Part shown: in pieces, positions 39,649-48,244 of the stretch
How the letters are laid out: each line of letters starts with the position of its first letter
Numbering within the stretch: position 1 is the stretch's first letter
NCBI RefSeq assembly: GCF_014133895.1
Contig: NC_050734.1
Location: forward strand, 124,001-188,000
DNA length: 64,000 nucleotides
Direction of reading: 5' to 3'
Source of the DNA: Torulaspora globosa
Lineage: Eukaryota > Ascomycota > Saccharomycetes > Saccharomycetales > Saccharomycetaceae
The notes under the pieces: generated by a model
The model's database searches: none
What the model saw: the letters and a program-made list of their open reading frames with translations, nothing else
Told to the model about the DNA's origin: nothing
Program-made: the position numbers and the translations under genes

Positions 39649-39828
39649 ATGTCTAACAGAATCATTGAATTGCAAAAACTATTTCAAAGCTCCACCAAGC
39701 CATTGTGGTGGAGACATCCAAGATCCGCATTTTACCTATATCCGTTCTACGGTTTGATGGCTGTTGCTGTGGTAGCCCCATTGCTGTACATTCCTAATGC
39801 TGTTCGTGGCATTAAGGCCAAGAAATGA
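39649..39828 (+). CDS. COX7: Cytochrome c oxidase subunit VII
   Basis: 59 codons from the ATG at 39649. It starts MSNRIIELQKLFQSS and has one membrane helix (about residues 30-48, YGLMAVAVVAPLLYIPN) and a basic C-terminus (RGIKAKK). Length and sequence match the small inner-membrane subunit Cox7 (60 residues) of complex IV. No long presequence is present, as in S. cerevisiae. It lies 190 bases after PSH1. Confidence 0.96.
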   Translation: MSNRIIELQKLFQSSTKPLWWRHPRSAFYLYPFYGLMAVAVVAPLLYIPNAVRGIKAKK

Positions 39829-40240
39829 ATGCATTTACTGTGAGTCGTTTTTTATATTCGCCATATCCATATGATTGATTGAACCCGGAAAACGGACTGG
39901 CAAGCAGTTCGGTAAGCTCGGATAGCCTGGTCCAGCTGCAGCTGGCAAGTATGCAGACTTTGGTTTCTTATTTATAGGTTATTCTAAGTTAATAAAGATT
40001 GATGGACCTCGTAGGGAGAACAGACCCAACACGACCAGGGCGAGTGCGGCCTACACAGGTTGTTGGTCTTGTCTGGGGCTGTGTAGAGTGCCCCTGGCTT
40101 GATATGTTTGCCACGAAGGCCTTTTAAGATATTGGCTTCACGGAAGCGTTTCGTTCGTTCCACTTTCTTTTAGGTAGCTCTACGATAGATGCTGTTAAAC
40201 AGTAACGAGAGAGACCGGATATTGGCATGGGAAAGGGCTG
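39829..40240. other. COX7-AIM39 intergenic region with an inverted repeat
   Basis: About 410 bases. CTACACAG (40051-40058) and CTGTGTAG (40079-40086) form a perfect 8-bp inverted repeat with a 20-base spacer. A four-codon upstream ORF (40227-40241, MGKG) ends in TGATG, so that its stop overlaps the AIM39 ATG. Confidence 0.5.
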
Positions 40241-41260
40241 ATGATTCACACGAGGCTCTTTTGCACTAGATACATAGGCGGGTTCGGTCACAGAGTGAGA
40301 TACCTGAGGCAGAGTGGTCGATGGTTCGCTACGAAGCCTGAGGACCCAAAATACGTATTCTCCAAGCCGCCTGAGCAGGCAGCAACTCAGCACGATGGGA
40401 CCCACAATGATGTCAGGAACGCTAAATACATCTTTTCCACCCCAATCGAACAGGTAGAGGACTCCAGAGATGGCAACGAAGAATCTAACGTGTTGGCACA
40501 AGCGATTTTGCATCAACGGCGCAAACGCCGCAAGCAGATGGCAAGGTTTGTCTTGTTTGGTCTGGTTGGATCCGTCTTGGGCTACTCTGTTGGTTACAAG
40601 GTGCTGTATCTGCGGGAGCAGAGCTTCATCCCGCTGTTCCCAGCGTCTAGAATACGCAAGCTGAGTGACAGAGATCGAACAAGAATCGACGTTGATGGGG
40701 TGAAGAAACTGTCACAGACTAGAGTGCTACAGCAGCTGTCGCAGCATGAGATGATCAAAGAACAGTACGGGGTGCCGCTACATGACACCGAGACGAACGA
40801 GATCCCGCAACTGCAGGAGTTCAGTATATGGTGCGAGGACCAGGACTTCAGCGTCACTGGAATCCTCATAGAGCCCAATGACGGGAGATCATCGAGCCAC
40901 CAGTGGTATCGAATTCCGTTTCTTGTCAAATGGAGGTTGACCCACAGACCATTGAGCATCCACAAGTTCGTCGATGAGCTGATGGAGAGCATAGGGCGTT
41001 CGTCGTCGGATCTATATCAGATTATTGCTCCCGAGAGAGTCTATGGATCGTTTAAATACGAGTTTCCTCTACGTGGCGACAATCAGGCGAAGCACATCTG
41101 GTTTCTCGGTGAGATGAGGCTGAGTAATGACTCGCTGGTGGTCTACAAAGGTAAGTACCACGTCGACGTAAAATTAGAAGAGATTGACCTCCTGCGGAAG
41201 GAAGAAGGTAAGCTGGTACGCTACATTCTCTACAGGGAGGATGAGAGCATCCGCAAATGA
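40241..41260 (+). CDS. AIM39: Aim39-like mitochondrial membrane protein
   Basis: 339 codons from an ATG at 40241. The basic N-terminus (MIHTRLFCTRYIGG...RVRYLRQSGRWFA) looks like a mitochondrial presequence. One membrane segment spans residues about 102-120, and a soluble C-terminal domain of about 200 residues follows. A short internal repeat is visible: KYVFSKPPEQ (37-46) and KYIFSTPIEQ (62-71). The neighbour PSH1 matches YOL054W-YOL053W. Function in S. cerevisiae is unknown; loss alters mitochondrial genome inheritance. Confidence 0.85.
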   Translation: MIHTRLFCTRYIGGFGHRVRYLRQSGRWFATKPEDPKYVFSKPPEQAATQHDGTHNDVRNAKYIFSTPIEQVEDSRDGNEESNVLAQAILHQRRKRRKQMARFVLFGLVGSVLGYSVGYKVLYLREQSFIPLFPASRIRKLSDRDRTRIDVDGVKKLSQTRVLQQLSQHEMIKEQYGVPLHDTETNEIPQLQEFSIWCEDQDFSVTGILIEPNDGRSSSHQWYRIPFLVKWRLTHRPLSIHKFVDELMESIGRSSSDLYQIIAPERVYGSFKYEFPLRGDNQAKHIWFLGEMRLSNDSLVVYKGKYHVDVKLEEIDLLRKEEGKLVRYILYREDESIRK

Positions 41261-41271
41261 ATCCCCGTTAT

Positions 41272-41664
41272 CTATATCTTTAGTGATTTGTTTAGCTTTG
41301 CTAAGATCTCATCTTCTTCATCTTCGTCAGACCATTGCAGCTTGGTATCACCGTTCAAGAACTCATCCAGCAGCTGCTTCTGCTGCTTCTGATGCTGGTT
41401 TTTCTCATAGATTTTTCTCTGCTCCTCTATCTTCTTCTTCAGCAGCTCGTTCTTATCGCTGTGGTCAGTTGGAGTCGCAGGCTTATCCTTGAGGCTGAAT
41501 GTCAACCGGGGAGCGGGACTATTCTGCTCCTTCTCTGGAATTTTCCTATCTCTGGGGCCCTTCTTTCGTGGTGTCTTTGGTTTGGCCTTCCGCCGACTGC
41601 TCTTGTCAGGTTGACCACTAGGGGGGACATCTGGGACGTCAGCCCATTTTGATTCCAGAACCAT
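41272..41664 (-). CDS. GFD1: Gfd1, mRNA-export cofactor
   Basis: 130 codons from an ATG at 41662-41664. The N-terminus is basic and Pro-rich (KAKPKTPRKKGPRD). A coiled-coil segment covers about residues 68-105 (NELLKKKIEEQRKIYEKNQH...), and an acidic end (WSDEDEEDEILAKL) follows. In S. cerevisiae Gfd1 (188 residues) links Gle1, Nab2 and Dbp5 at the nuclear pore and binds Zpr1. This copy is shorter. Its stop lies 11 bases from the AIM39 stop. Confidence 0.82.
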   Translation of the reverse strand: MVLESKWADVPDVPPSGQPDKSSRRKAKPKTPRKKGPRDRKIPEKEQNSPAPRLTFSLKDKPATPTDHSDKNELLKKKIEEQRKIYEKNQHQKQQKQLLDEFLNGDTKLQWSDEDEEDEILAKLNKSLKI

Positions 41665-41992
41665 GCTGGTCTTCTATTTTTCCATGCTGAACTTCAGGGC
41701 TCTCGGTCGCTATCGTGATATTTTCACGCTTTCAGCGCAACAGCGTCTTAAAGCTAACCCGCAAAACAAAGAAGCAGATACCTACGTACCCTGCGCTTCT
41801 GATAAGGAACGTTCTTCAGCCACACGCGCTCAGTTCAGAGCTTTTGCAAGACGCTCCGCGCGAATTAGTACCCAGACACTGAGAGAGAATGGTATCCTGT
41901 AGTGTCTTAAGCTCCGTAGCGATCATCTTATCTGAAGGTCATTGACAAACAACCATCGCATAGTCAGAAAACACAGCTCGGATCAAGAAACC

Positions 41993-43078
41993 ATGTCGAA
42001 AAAAGATAGCAGCGAAGAGCTCGAGGTAGCGGGGAGGCTCCACAGCGAGCAGTCGCGCAGCACCGAGTATGCAAGCCCCAACGCCGGCCTGGTGCTGCTG
42101 GTGATATCGTATTTTTTCAACTCCAGCATGGTGGTCTCTACCAAAGTGCTGGAGACAGACCACGAGCACGCGCCAGGCCGGGAGCCCATCAAGCCGCTCC
42201 AGATACTGTTGGTGAGAATGTCAATCACGTACGTTGCGACGCTGCTGTACATGTTCAAGAACCGCAGCACCATAGCCAACGTACCCTTCGGACCCCCCGA
42301 GATGCGAAAGTGGCTCGTCTTGCGAGGCGTGATGGGCTTCTTCGGCGTCTTCGGCCTGTACTTCTCGCTGATGTACCTGAGTCTCAGCGATGCGATCTTA
42401 ATCACCTTCCTGACCCCAACAGTGACCGTGCTGCTGGCGTGGATCGCGCTGCGAGAGCGACTCACCACCGTCGAAGTCATCGGCTCGCTGGTCTCGTTCT
42501 GCGGCGTGGTGCTGATCGTGCGTCCCTCGTTCATCTTTGGCGTGGCAACGGCGCCCGACGGCTCGGCAGAGTCCGAGAACACAACAGACCGACTGATCGC
42601 TACCGTGCTGTCACTTGTCGGCGTATTCGGTGCCAGCTCGGTGTACATCATAATCCGCCACATGGGCAGCAAGGCTCACGCCATCCTCAGCGTGAGCTAC
42701 TTCTCGCTCGTGGTGACCGTGATCTCGCTGCTCGGCGTGCTGCTGGTCCCCTCGATGACGATGCAGACACCAACAAACCTCAAGCAATGGCTGCTGTTCG
42801 CAAACCTCGGCGTATGCGGCTTCGTCTTCCAGTACCTGTTGACGCTGGGGATTCAGAAGGAGCGGGCAGGACGTGGAACCCTGATGGCGTACACGCAGCT
42901 TATCTACGCGGTATTTTGGGACGTTGCGCTCTGGCACAACTGGCCCAAGCTGTGGTCCTGGCTTGGCATGCTGATCATCGTCGGCACTGCGCTTGTGGTG
43001 ATCCGGTGCAAGCCCGAGGGGGAGCTCGCCCGCATCTCTGACGAAGAGCGCGAGTCGTTCCAGCTGGAGGAGATGTAG
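41993..43078 (+). CDS. YMR253C-like EamA/DMT-superfamily transporter
   Basis: 361 codons from the ATG at 41993; the open frame above it starts with TTG. Ten membrane helices are visible in two EamA halves (about residues 40-170 and 195-330), for example VMGFFGVFGLYFSLMYLSLS and LLFANLGVCGFVFQYLLTLG. The S. cerevisiae orthologue YMR253C (414 residues) is a putative transporter of unknown substrate in the drug/metabolite superfamily. The reading frame is strikingly GC-rich at third positions, as are the next three genes. Confidence 0.88.
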   Translation: MSKKDSSEELEVAGRLHSEQSRSTEYASPNAGLVLLVISYFFNSSMVVSTKVLETDHEHAPGREPIKPLQILLVRMSITYVATLLYMFKNRSTIANVPFGPPEMRKWLVLRGVMGFFGVFGLYFSLMYLSLSDAILITFLTPTVTVLLAWIALRERLTTVEVIGSLVSFCGVVLIVRPSFIFGVATAPDGSAESENTTDRLIATVLSLVGVFGASSVYIIIRHMGSKAHAILSVSYFSLVVTVISLLGVLLVPSMTMQTPTNLKQWLLFANLGVCGFVFQYLLTLGIQKERAGRGTLMAYTQLIYAVFWDVALWHNWPKLWSWLGMLIIVGTALVVIRCKPEGELARISDEERESFQLEEM

Positions 43079-43189
43079 TCGCCTTGTTGGGCCACAAACA
43101 AACACATTGTTGGAGTAGTTCGCATAGATTTAAAAGCGCGTGTAGCAAGTAAGTAGAGTTGAAACAGGGCCAAAGCCTCGAAGCGAGCA

Positions 43190-43474
43190 ATGTTCGGCAG
43201 GGCCGCCAAGCGACTCGCGTTCAAGACGTGGTACGAGCTGGACGCTCGCGAGAAGCAGCGCTTCGTCGACGCGTTCGTCGACGCCCACCAGAGACAATAC
43301 CCGTGGTCCAGGAGCAACAGGTCGCTGAGGGCTCTGTCGGCGCGACACGACACCCGCCACCAGGACTCCCCGTCGCTGTTCGCCGTCTTCTACAGCGACA
43401 TCCGGTCGAACCGCTGCCGGCGGTTCAGCGACCCGAGCTTCCAGCGTCTGCTGGTCGAGAAGAAGACCCACTAG
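43190..43474 (+). CDS. YMR252C-like small mitochondrial protein
   Basis: 94 codons from an ATG at 43190. It is highly basic, with an amphipathic start (MFGRAAKRLAFKTWYELDAR) and the segment FVDAFVDAHQRQYPWSRSNR. Position between YMR253C-like and HOR7 matches YMR252C, whose product (134 residues) is mitochondrial with no known role. This copy is shorter. The identification rests mainly on gene order. Confidence 0.6.
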   Translation: MFGRAAKRLAFKTWYELDAREKQRFVDAFVDAHQRQYPWSRSNRSLRALSARHDTRHQDSPSLFAVFYSDIRSNRCRRFSDPSFQRLLVEKKTH

Positions 43475-43626
43475 AGTTAGCCGATACGTATGATAGAAGG
43501 TAAAGGAAATTATAATTATAAAATTGTTACAGCTTTCGAAGCGCCAAAGTCTCCGTAATACATATATAATAAAACGAACAAAAACAGGTCAAAAGTCTTG
43601 GGACTTAGCAGAAAACGTCACATCGC

Positions 43627-43803
43627 TCAGAACAGGAACGCCAAGGCGCCGGCGGCGGCAGCGCCGACGACGCCGGCGCTCAAGGCCGCGTTGGAGCCGC
43701 CGAGCGCGGCGGCACCGCCCGTCGTGGTCTGGTTCGAGGCGTTTTGTGCGCTAGCCAGACCGACAAAGGCAACAGCAGAGACAACAAGCTTGGAGAATTG
43801 CAT
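43627..43803 (-). CDS. HOR7: Hor7/Ddr2-type small secreted stress protein
   Basis: 58 codons, ATG at 43801-43803, stop at 43627-43629. It begins with a signal peptide (MQFSKLVVSAVAFVGLASA), then QNASNQTTTGG with N-glycosylation sequons, and ends with an Ala/Gly-rich hydrophobic tail (GVVGAAAAGALAFLF), which looks like a GPI-type signal. Length and layout match Hor7 (59 residues), the WGD partner of Ddr2. Both are induced by osmotic and general stress. Four stress elements and a TATA box lie upstream, and it lies between YMR252C-like and GAD1 as HOR7 does. Confidence 0.92.
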   Translation of the reverse strand: MQFSKLVVSAVAFVGLASAQNASNQTTTGGAAALGGSNAALSAGVVGAAAAGALAFLF

Positions 43804-44227
43804 TTTTTATCTTAGTACTCGGGAATATATCAGACTATTCTCTTGGGGTGTTGACAAGTGCACTCGACTGCAGACCACAACCGGTATCTGGCGCTTGTTT
43901 ATATAGCTGTGGAGATAGCAGCTTCGAGTCATCGAGCGCATAGCCCGACCGGGACAAGGGGCGGAGCGCAGTTGCGGAGCAGCTCGGGGGGAGAAACCGG
44001 AAAGGGGCTGCAGCAGCTGGCTGCTGCTTTATTTGGGCTGCGCGCAATCTGCGGCGCGGGCCAGCCCTCGCATGCAGGCGGCGATTGCTGCGGCAGCAAA
44101 CTGCGCGTCTCCCCGCGGCGGGAAACTCGTTACGCTTCCCGTTTGGGACAGGGGCGGGTGACAGGGGCGACAGCGTCGATTAGCCGCCGAGGCGGCAGCC
44201 GGTATACGGCTCGGTATGTAGCGCTAT
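43804..44227. other. HOR7 promoter region
   Basis: About 420 GC-rich bases between the HOR7 start and the GAD1 stop. It holds a TATA box and four stress elements, given separately. No gene seen. Confidence 0.7.
43898..44167 (-). promoter_or_regulatory. HOR7 promoter: TATA box and four STREs
   Basis: On the reverse strand TATATAAA lies at 43898-43905, about 95 bases from the ATG. CCCCT elements (AGGGG on the forward strand) lie at 43957-43961, 44003-44007, 44150-44154 and 44163-44167. Msn2/4 control of a multistress gene fits. Confidence 0.75.
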
Positions 44228-46000
44228 TTAGCAAGTACCCTTGTAGTTCTTGGATAGGCTCTCACGGCGTTCGGGCTGGAGCTCGAGCGGCGGCTCGTCG
44301 CCGGAAGTTGGCGAAGCCAACTTCAGCAGCATCTTGTACACAAAGTCGCGCCTGTGCTGGGAGTGCTCGTTGGCCGGCAGGCTCTCGAGCAGTATCTTGT
44401 AGCTCTTGATCAGTTTTGTGACCACATGCTCGATGTCGACGATGAGCAGCTGCGCGAGGTCGAGCTTCATCTCGGAGCGGAACACGACTCGCAGCACTTC
44501 GTGCTGGTCGGAGCCGTCGGTGGAGCTGGGCAGCGGGTAGTTGGGGACGATCCAGCCCCTGCTTCTGAGCAGCGCGGCGAGCATGGACTGCGGGATCTCC
44601 GGGTACTGGTCGTGGAACGCGCGCGAGAGCTTGAAGGCGGCAAGCGGGACGCCCGGCTTGAACTCTGCGGGTTTTTCCCAGTACTCGTTGACCGAGTCTG
44701 GCAGCCGGGAGCGGCCCGGCGGCGCGTCGATGCGCTCGTGGATGCTGCTGACCACCTCGAAGAAGCCCGGCATTCTCTCCGAGACAAGCAGCTCGTGGCA
44801 GAAGGCGCGGGCCACAAAGATGGACTTGGCAAAGTGGGCGTGGTAGCCGGCTCTGCCGAGCGACACAAAGTTGTAGTACTGGTGGATCACTTGGAAGCCC
44901 GGGCGGGAGAAGTTGAGGCCGAAGGACTCCTCGACGCCGCCGAGGTAGTTGATCTTGAACTTGAGCTCGTCGGCCAGCAGATCTTCGCTGCGCCACAGCA
45001 CCCAGCCGAGGCCCGGCGTGGTGAGGCCGAACTTGTGGCCGCTCGCGTTGATGCTCATGACGCGCGGGTGGTTGAAGCCCCAGCGCTGCATCCTGTAGCT
45101 CGCCATCTGTCTCTCGGAGAAGGTGAAGGGGACGATGAAGCCGCCGGACGCGCCGTCGACGTGGATCGGGATCTCGGTGTTGGACCAGTCCGGGTGGGCG
45201 TTCTCGATCTCGGTGAGCACGTCGCAGACGTGCTCAACGGACTCGAGGTGGCCGGTGTAGGTGGTGCCGAGGATGACGAACGCGCCGATGGTGTTCTCGT
45301 CGACGTAGTCCCACAGCAGCTGCGGATCGAGGCAGTGGTTGCTCTTGGCGGACACGGGGATGAGTCTGCATTCGACGTCGAAGTAGCGGGCAAACTTCTC
45401 GAGGGCGACCTGCGACGCGGTCGACATGAGGATGTTGGGCTTCGCGGTCGACTTGCCCGCGCCGCGCATTCTGTGTTCCCAGCGCTTCTTCATCGCGAGC
45501 CCGCCGAGCATGATCGCCTCGCTGGACCCGGTGGTGGCGCAGCCGAGCGGGTCGTACTTGTCCTCGTCGCAGTGCCACAGCTGCGCCAGCATCGAGATGC
45601 AGCGCTGGGTCAGCTCGATCAGCTGCGGGTACTCGTCGTTGTCCGCCAGGTTCTTGTTGATGTTCTCGGTGATCAGCTTCGTGGCGATCGCCGAGGTCTC
45701 GGTGTTGACAAAACTGGCCAGGTTCAAGTGTGGGTTGCCGTCCAGCGATAATTCGTTGTGAATCAGGTCGTACGCGGTCGCCTCGGGCAGCCCCTTCTGG
45801 GGAATCCGGTACCGGTTGGGCTGAAAATGGCTGCCGCCGTTCTCAGAGGCTGACTGGTTCTCCATCACAGTGCCAAGGTGGAGCCCGTGGATCTGTTCGG
45901 GCAATAGGCCCGCTTCCTCCAGTTTGGGAGAGTGCAATTCCTCGCGATGGTACACTAATGTTCTTGGTCTCTTTTGCTTGGCAGAATGTCTATGTAGCAT
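44228..46000 (-). CDS. GAD1: Glutamate decarboxylase
   Basis: 590 codons from an ATG at 45998-46000 (S. cerevisiae Gad1, 585). It is a fold-type I PLP enzyme: the PLP lysine is Lys323 in SINASGHKFG, and HVDGASGGF (His280, Asp282) is the cofactor-contact block. TTGSSEAIMLGG near residue 160 binds the phosphate. The C-terminal tail is basic. The enzyme makes GABA from glutamate and supports oxidative-stress tolerance. The gene is very GC-rich. A CCCCT stress element lies upstream at 46086-46090. Confidence 0.96.
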   Translation of the reverse strand: MLHRHSAKQKRPRTLVYHREELHSPKLEEAGLLPEQIHGLHLGTVMENQSASENGGSHFQPNRYRIPQKGLPEATAYDLIHNELSLDGNPHLNLASFVNTETSAIATKLITENINKNLADNDEYPQLIELTQRCISMLAQLWHCDEDKYDPLGCATTGSSEAIMLGGLAMKKRWEHRMRGAGKSTAKPNILMSTASQVALEKFARYFDVECRLIPVSAKSNHCLDPQLLWDYVDENTIGAFVILGTTYTGHLESVEHVCDVLTEIENAHPDWSNTEIPIHVDGASGGFIVPFTFSERQMASYRMQRWGFNHPRVMSINASGHKFGLTTPGLGWVLWRSEDLLADELKFKINYLGGVEESFGLNFSRPGFQVIHQYYNFVSLGRAGYHAHFAKSIFVARAFCHELLVSERMPGFFEVVSSIHERIDAPPGRSRLPDSVNEYWEKPAEFKPGVPLAAFKLSRAFHDQYPEIPQSMLAALLRSRGWIVPNYPLPSSTDGSDQHEVLRVVFRSEMKLDLAQLLIVDIEHVVTKLIKSYKILLESLPANEHSQHRRDFVYKMLLKLASPTSGDEPPLELQPERRESLSKNYKGTC

Positions 46001-46215
46001 CTTGATGCGTTTCGCAGCTTGAGGGGGGCATTGGCACGCTGCAATGAGCTACCGATCGCCTCTTATACTCCTGCTGATCGATCATCCCCTGTCTTGGCAT
46101 TTTGCTTCTAGGAGCAGGACAGCGCAATCATCTAGCAAAAGCGTTGCCCACGAAAAGGGTTACCGAGAGACGGTTCCTAAACGAATGCAATGGTGATTCA
46201 AACTCGTGTACGAAG

Positions 46216-47415
46216 CTATAGAGACCGCTCAAACCTCATATATAATAGTTGGTAGTCTTCAAGATCGTAGATGATTCTGTCTCTCCTGGAGTACCCGGGG
46301 ACTTGCTCGCCGATCTGCATGTATCTACTGTAGGACTCCTTCAGGTCGTCCTTGGTGAAAAAGGTGACGCAGAAATCGTTGGGTTGGAACACCTGTAGCA
46401 CATGGTTGAGTACCTGTACGTTGTCTTGCTTTCCCTGCGAAATCTTGGCGACGGGGACGTTACTTTCGAACGAGGCATACGACCAGCCCTTCTCTGGCGT
46501 GACGTGCAGCGTGTAGTAGTATTCTTCGTCGAGCATCATGTTTGCCGAGTAGCCGCAAGGCGTGAAAGCGAACGCATCGTGGTGGAACGCAGCTTTGATG
46601 TTGTTCTCGTAGACGAGGTCCAGTTTGGTACTCTTTGTTATGTTAAATCCGAGCATATGGCCCTCGTCTTCTTCGGACTTTTCTGCGGTCTGCTGCTCGC
46701 AGAGACCGCGCTTGCGGATGAATTGCTTAGCTCGCTCATGGTCGAGCCCTGTCATGAGAATTTCAAGCGTCTCATCTGGATCTTCGCTCTTTGCCTTTTG
46801 AACCATCGACTTGTTAGTCTCCGTTACGTACAGGTTCCAGTGGTTGCTTTCGTCGTTGCGGCCTACTAGATAACTGCGGCCGCAGCTGAAAAATGTGTTC
46901 AAGTAGTCGACCTCGTTGCTCCAGTTCTTGTGAATACTGCGTTGCTTCAGGGGAAACATGAAACAGCGTCTCGAGTAGAACACTTTGTATGGGAAGTACT
47001 TGCCGGTGGACTCGATTCTTTTGCATACGTCCCAGCCGAGCTCGGTGTTTATGGTATCAAACAGCAGCTGGAGGCAGAGCAGAGTAGTGGTTGTTCCGCA
47101 TGTCTTGAGGGTGATCTTATGGTCATAGACGAACAGCGATGACTCGCTGAGTAGGAAAGCATCCATTACAGCAGTAGATCTCACGGATAACACCTCGCAT
47201 TTGACCAACTTAAGAATTTCCACCCATTTGGCTACCTCTATGTCACGCAAAGTCTTCTTCGTCCCTCGAGGCTCGGGAATGTCTTGTGCATCAGCATAGA
47301 ACCATATCTCCAGTAGCTTCTCTGGTCCCTCAAACGCCTCGGCAGAGTCCAGATTTGCTGACAGCTCATGGTCAATATAGGTGTGATTTGTCAATTCTTT
47401 TTCTGTGACTGTCAT
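46216..47415 (-). CDS. SPE2: S-adenosylmethionine decarboxylase proenzyme
   Basis: 399 codons from an ATG at 47413-47415 (S. cerevisiae Spe2, 396). The self-cleavage site is LSESS (residues 89-93): cleavage between Glu91 and Ser92 would turn Ser92 into the pyruvoyl cofactor. The catalytic Cys106 is in KTCGTTTTL, and FEGPEKLLE (28-36) is the substrate block. It makes decarboxylated AdoMet for spermidine and spermine. It is linked to HOR7/DDR2 as on chromosome XV (YOL052C). Confidence 0.97.
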   Translation of the reverse strand: MTVTEKELTNHTYIDHELSANLDSAEAFEGPEKLLEIWFYADAQDIPEPRGTKKTLRDIEVAKWVEILKLVKCEVLSVRSTAVMDAFLLSESSLFVYDHKITLKTCGTTTTLLCLQLLFDTINTELGWDVCKRIESTGKYFPYKVFYSRRCFMFPLKQRSIHKNWSNEVDYLNTFFSCGRSYLVGRNDESNHWNLYVTETNKSMVQKAKSEDPDETLEILMTGLDHERAKQFIRKRGLCEQQTAEKSEEDEGHMLGFNITKSTKLDLVYENNIKAAFHHDAFAFTPCGYSANMMLDEEYYYTLHVTPEKGWSYASFESNVPVAKISQGKQDNVQVLNHVLQVFQPNDFCVTFFTKDDLKESYSRYMQIGEQVPGYSRRDRIIYDLEDYQLLYMRFERSL

Positions 47416-47614
47416 AATGATATTCGATTTGTCTCTTGATTTCTCTTATTGTACGCTATTATCGTGGTTTGGCGGGTCTGCTGTATAAGAAAGGATTGCC
47501 ACTGGACATAAAAGATTATTTGCAATTGTCAAATAAAAAGAGTAGCCTGCAACCGTTCTGTTGAAATTGAGGTAACAAGTGGAATGCTAGAGAGCTGACA
47601 TTTTTTCTTTCATT

Positions 47615-47635
47615 CGATGAGTATTGAAAAATTTT
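47615..47635 (+). promoter_or_regulatory. PAC-like and RRPE pair upstream of SPE2
   Basis: CGATGAG at 47615-47621 is followed by TGAAAAATTTT at 47625-47635. A second CGATGAG lies at 47680-47686. The RRPE is exact; the PAC cores lack the usual GC before GATGAG. They are 200-270 bases upstream of the SPE2 ATG. Confidence 0.5.
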
Positions 47636-47865
47636 CGACTCTCCTTCTTGCATTCTGACACAAAGAAAAACAAGCGTCTCGATGAGGTGCTCCGATTCGA
47701 GTTTTATGCATCTGCTTTGAATAGGTGGACAATCTTTTAGTTCAACAGATTTCTTGGTAAATGTTTAGCTTGAATACGGGATCCAGGAGACGAAAGCTAG
47801 CATCGTTCCGTTCCAGTCTTGTCGCGCTGTCGGATGCTGGTGGTACTTTACTTGGTTAGCATTGC

Positions 47866-47886
47866 CATATCATGGCATATCATGGC
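47866..47886 (+). repeat. Short tandem repeat, 10-base unit
   Basis: ATATCATGGC occurs twice in direct succession and is followed by the partial copy ACATCATC. It lies about 90 bases upstream of tRNA-Ala. Confidence 0.7.
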
Positions 47887-47975
47887 ACATCATCATCTCT
47901 TCAGGCTTCGTGTGAGAAGAAAGAATATTGCCTTGTTTATCTTTTTGAATATAATTTTTACCAACCAATTACAAT

Positions 47976-48048
47976 GGGCATGTGGCGTAGTTGGTAGCGC
48001 GCTCCCTTAGCATGGGAGAGGTCTTCGGTTCGACTCCGGACTTGTCCA
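47976..48048 (+). tRNA. tA(AGC): tRNA-Ala(AGC)
   Basis: 73 bases, no intron. Anticodon AGC in CCTTAGCATGG. D-arm GGCGTAGTTGGTAGCGC and T-arm CGGTTCGACTCCG are intact. The acceptor stem GGGCATG/CTTGTCC has one G-U pair and one U-U mismatch, a mismatch I also recall from the S. cerevisiae gene. The discriminator is A. A Pol III terminator of eleven T runs 48053-48063. Confidence 0.97.
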
Positions 48049-48244
48049 ATTATTTTTTTTTTTACGTTGAATAGCACCATCTTTGCTAACTCTAACACTT
48101 ATACAGCCCGCTTGACTGAGAAACCTACTGAAAGATAGTAGCTTCATGAGTTTCATTAGGCGATTTGAGTTTTACCACCTCAGAGGTTCCCCAAATTAAA
48201 AGAAGGTCTCCAAGTGACTTCGAAGAGGTTTCCGTTATTAATTG

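Larger units (their letters stand above)
47416..47975. other. SPE2 upstream region and flank of tRNA-Ala
   Basis: 560 bases. It holds a PAC-like/RRPE pair (47615-47635), a second PAC-like core (47680-47686) and a 10-base tandem repeat (about 47866-47886). No gene seen. Confidence 0.5.

Noticed and set aside
41663..41902. 79-codon forward ORF with an ATG, starting inside the GFD1 start codon on the other strand
   Set aside because: No recognisable motif, lies wholly in the GFD1/YMR253C-like promoter region, and corresponds to no S. cerevisiae gene other than dubious ones.
44354..45751. 465-codon frame opposite GAD1
   Set aside because: Antisense shadow of a GC-rich gene; composition (Val/Glu/Arg/Ala) is that of complementary codons.
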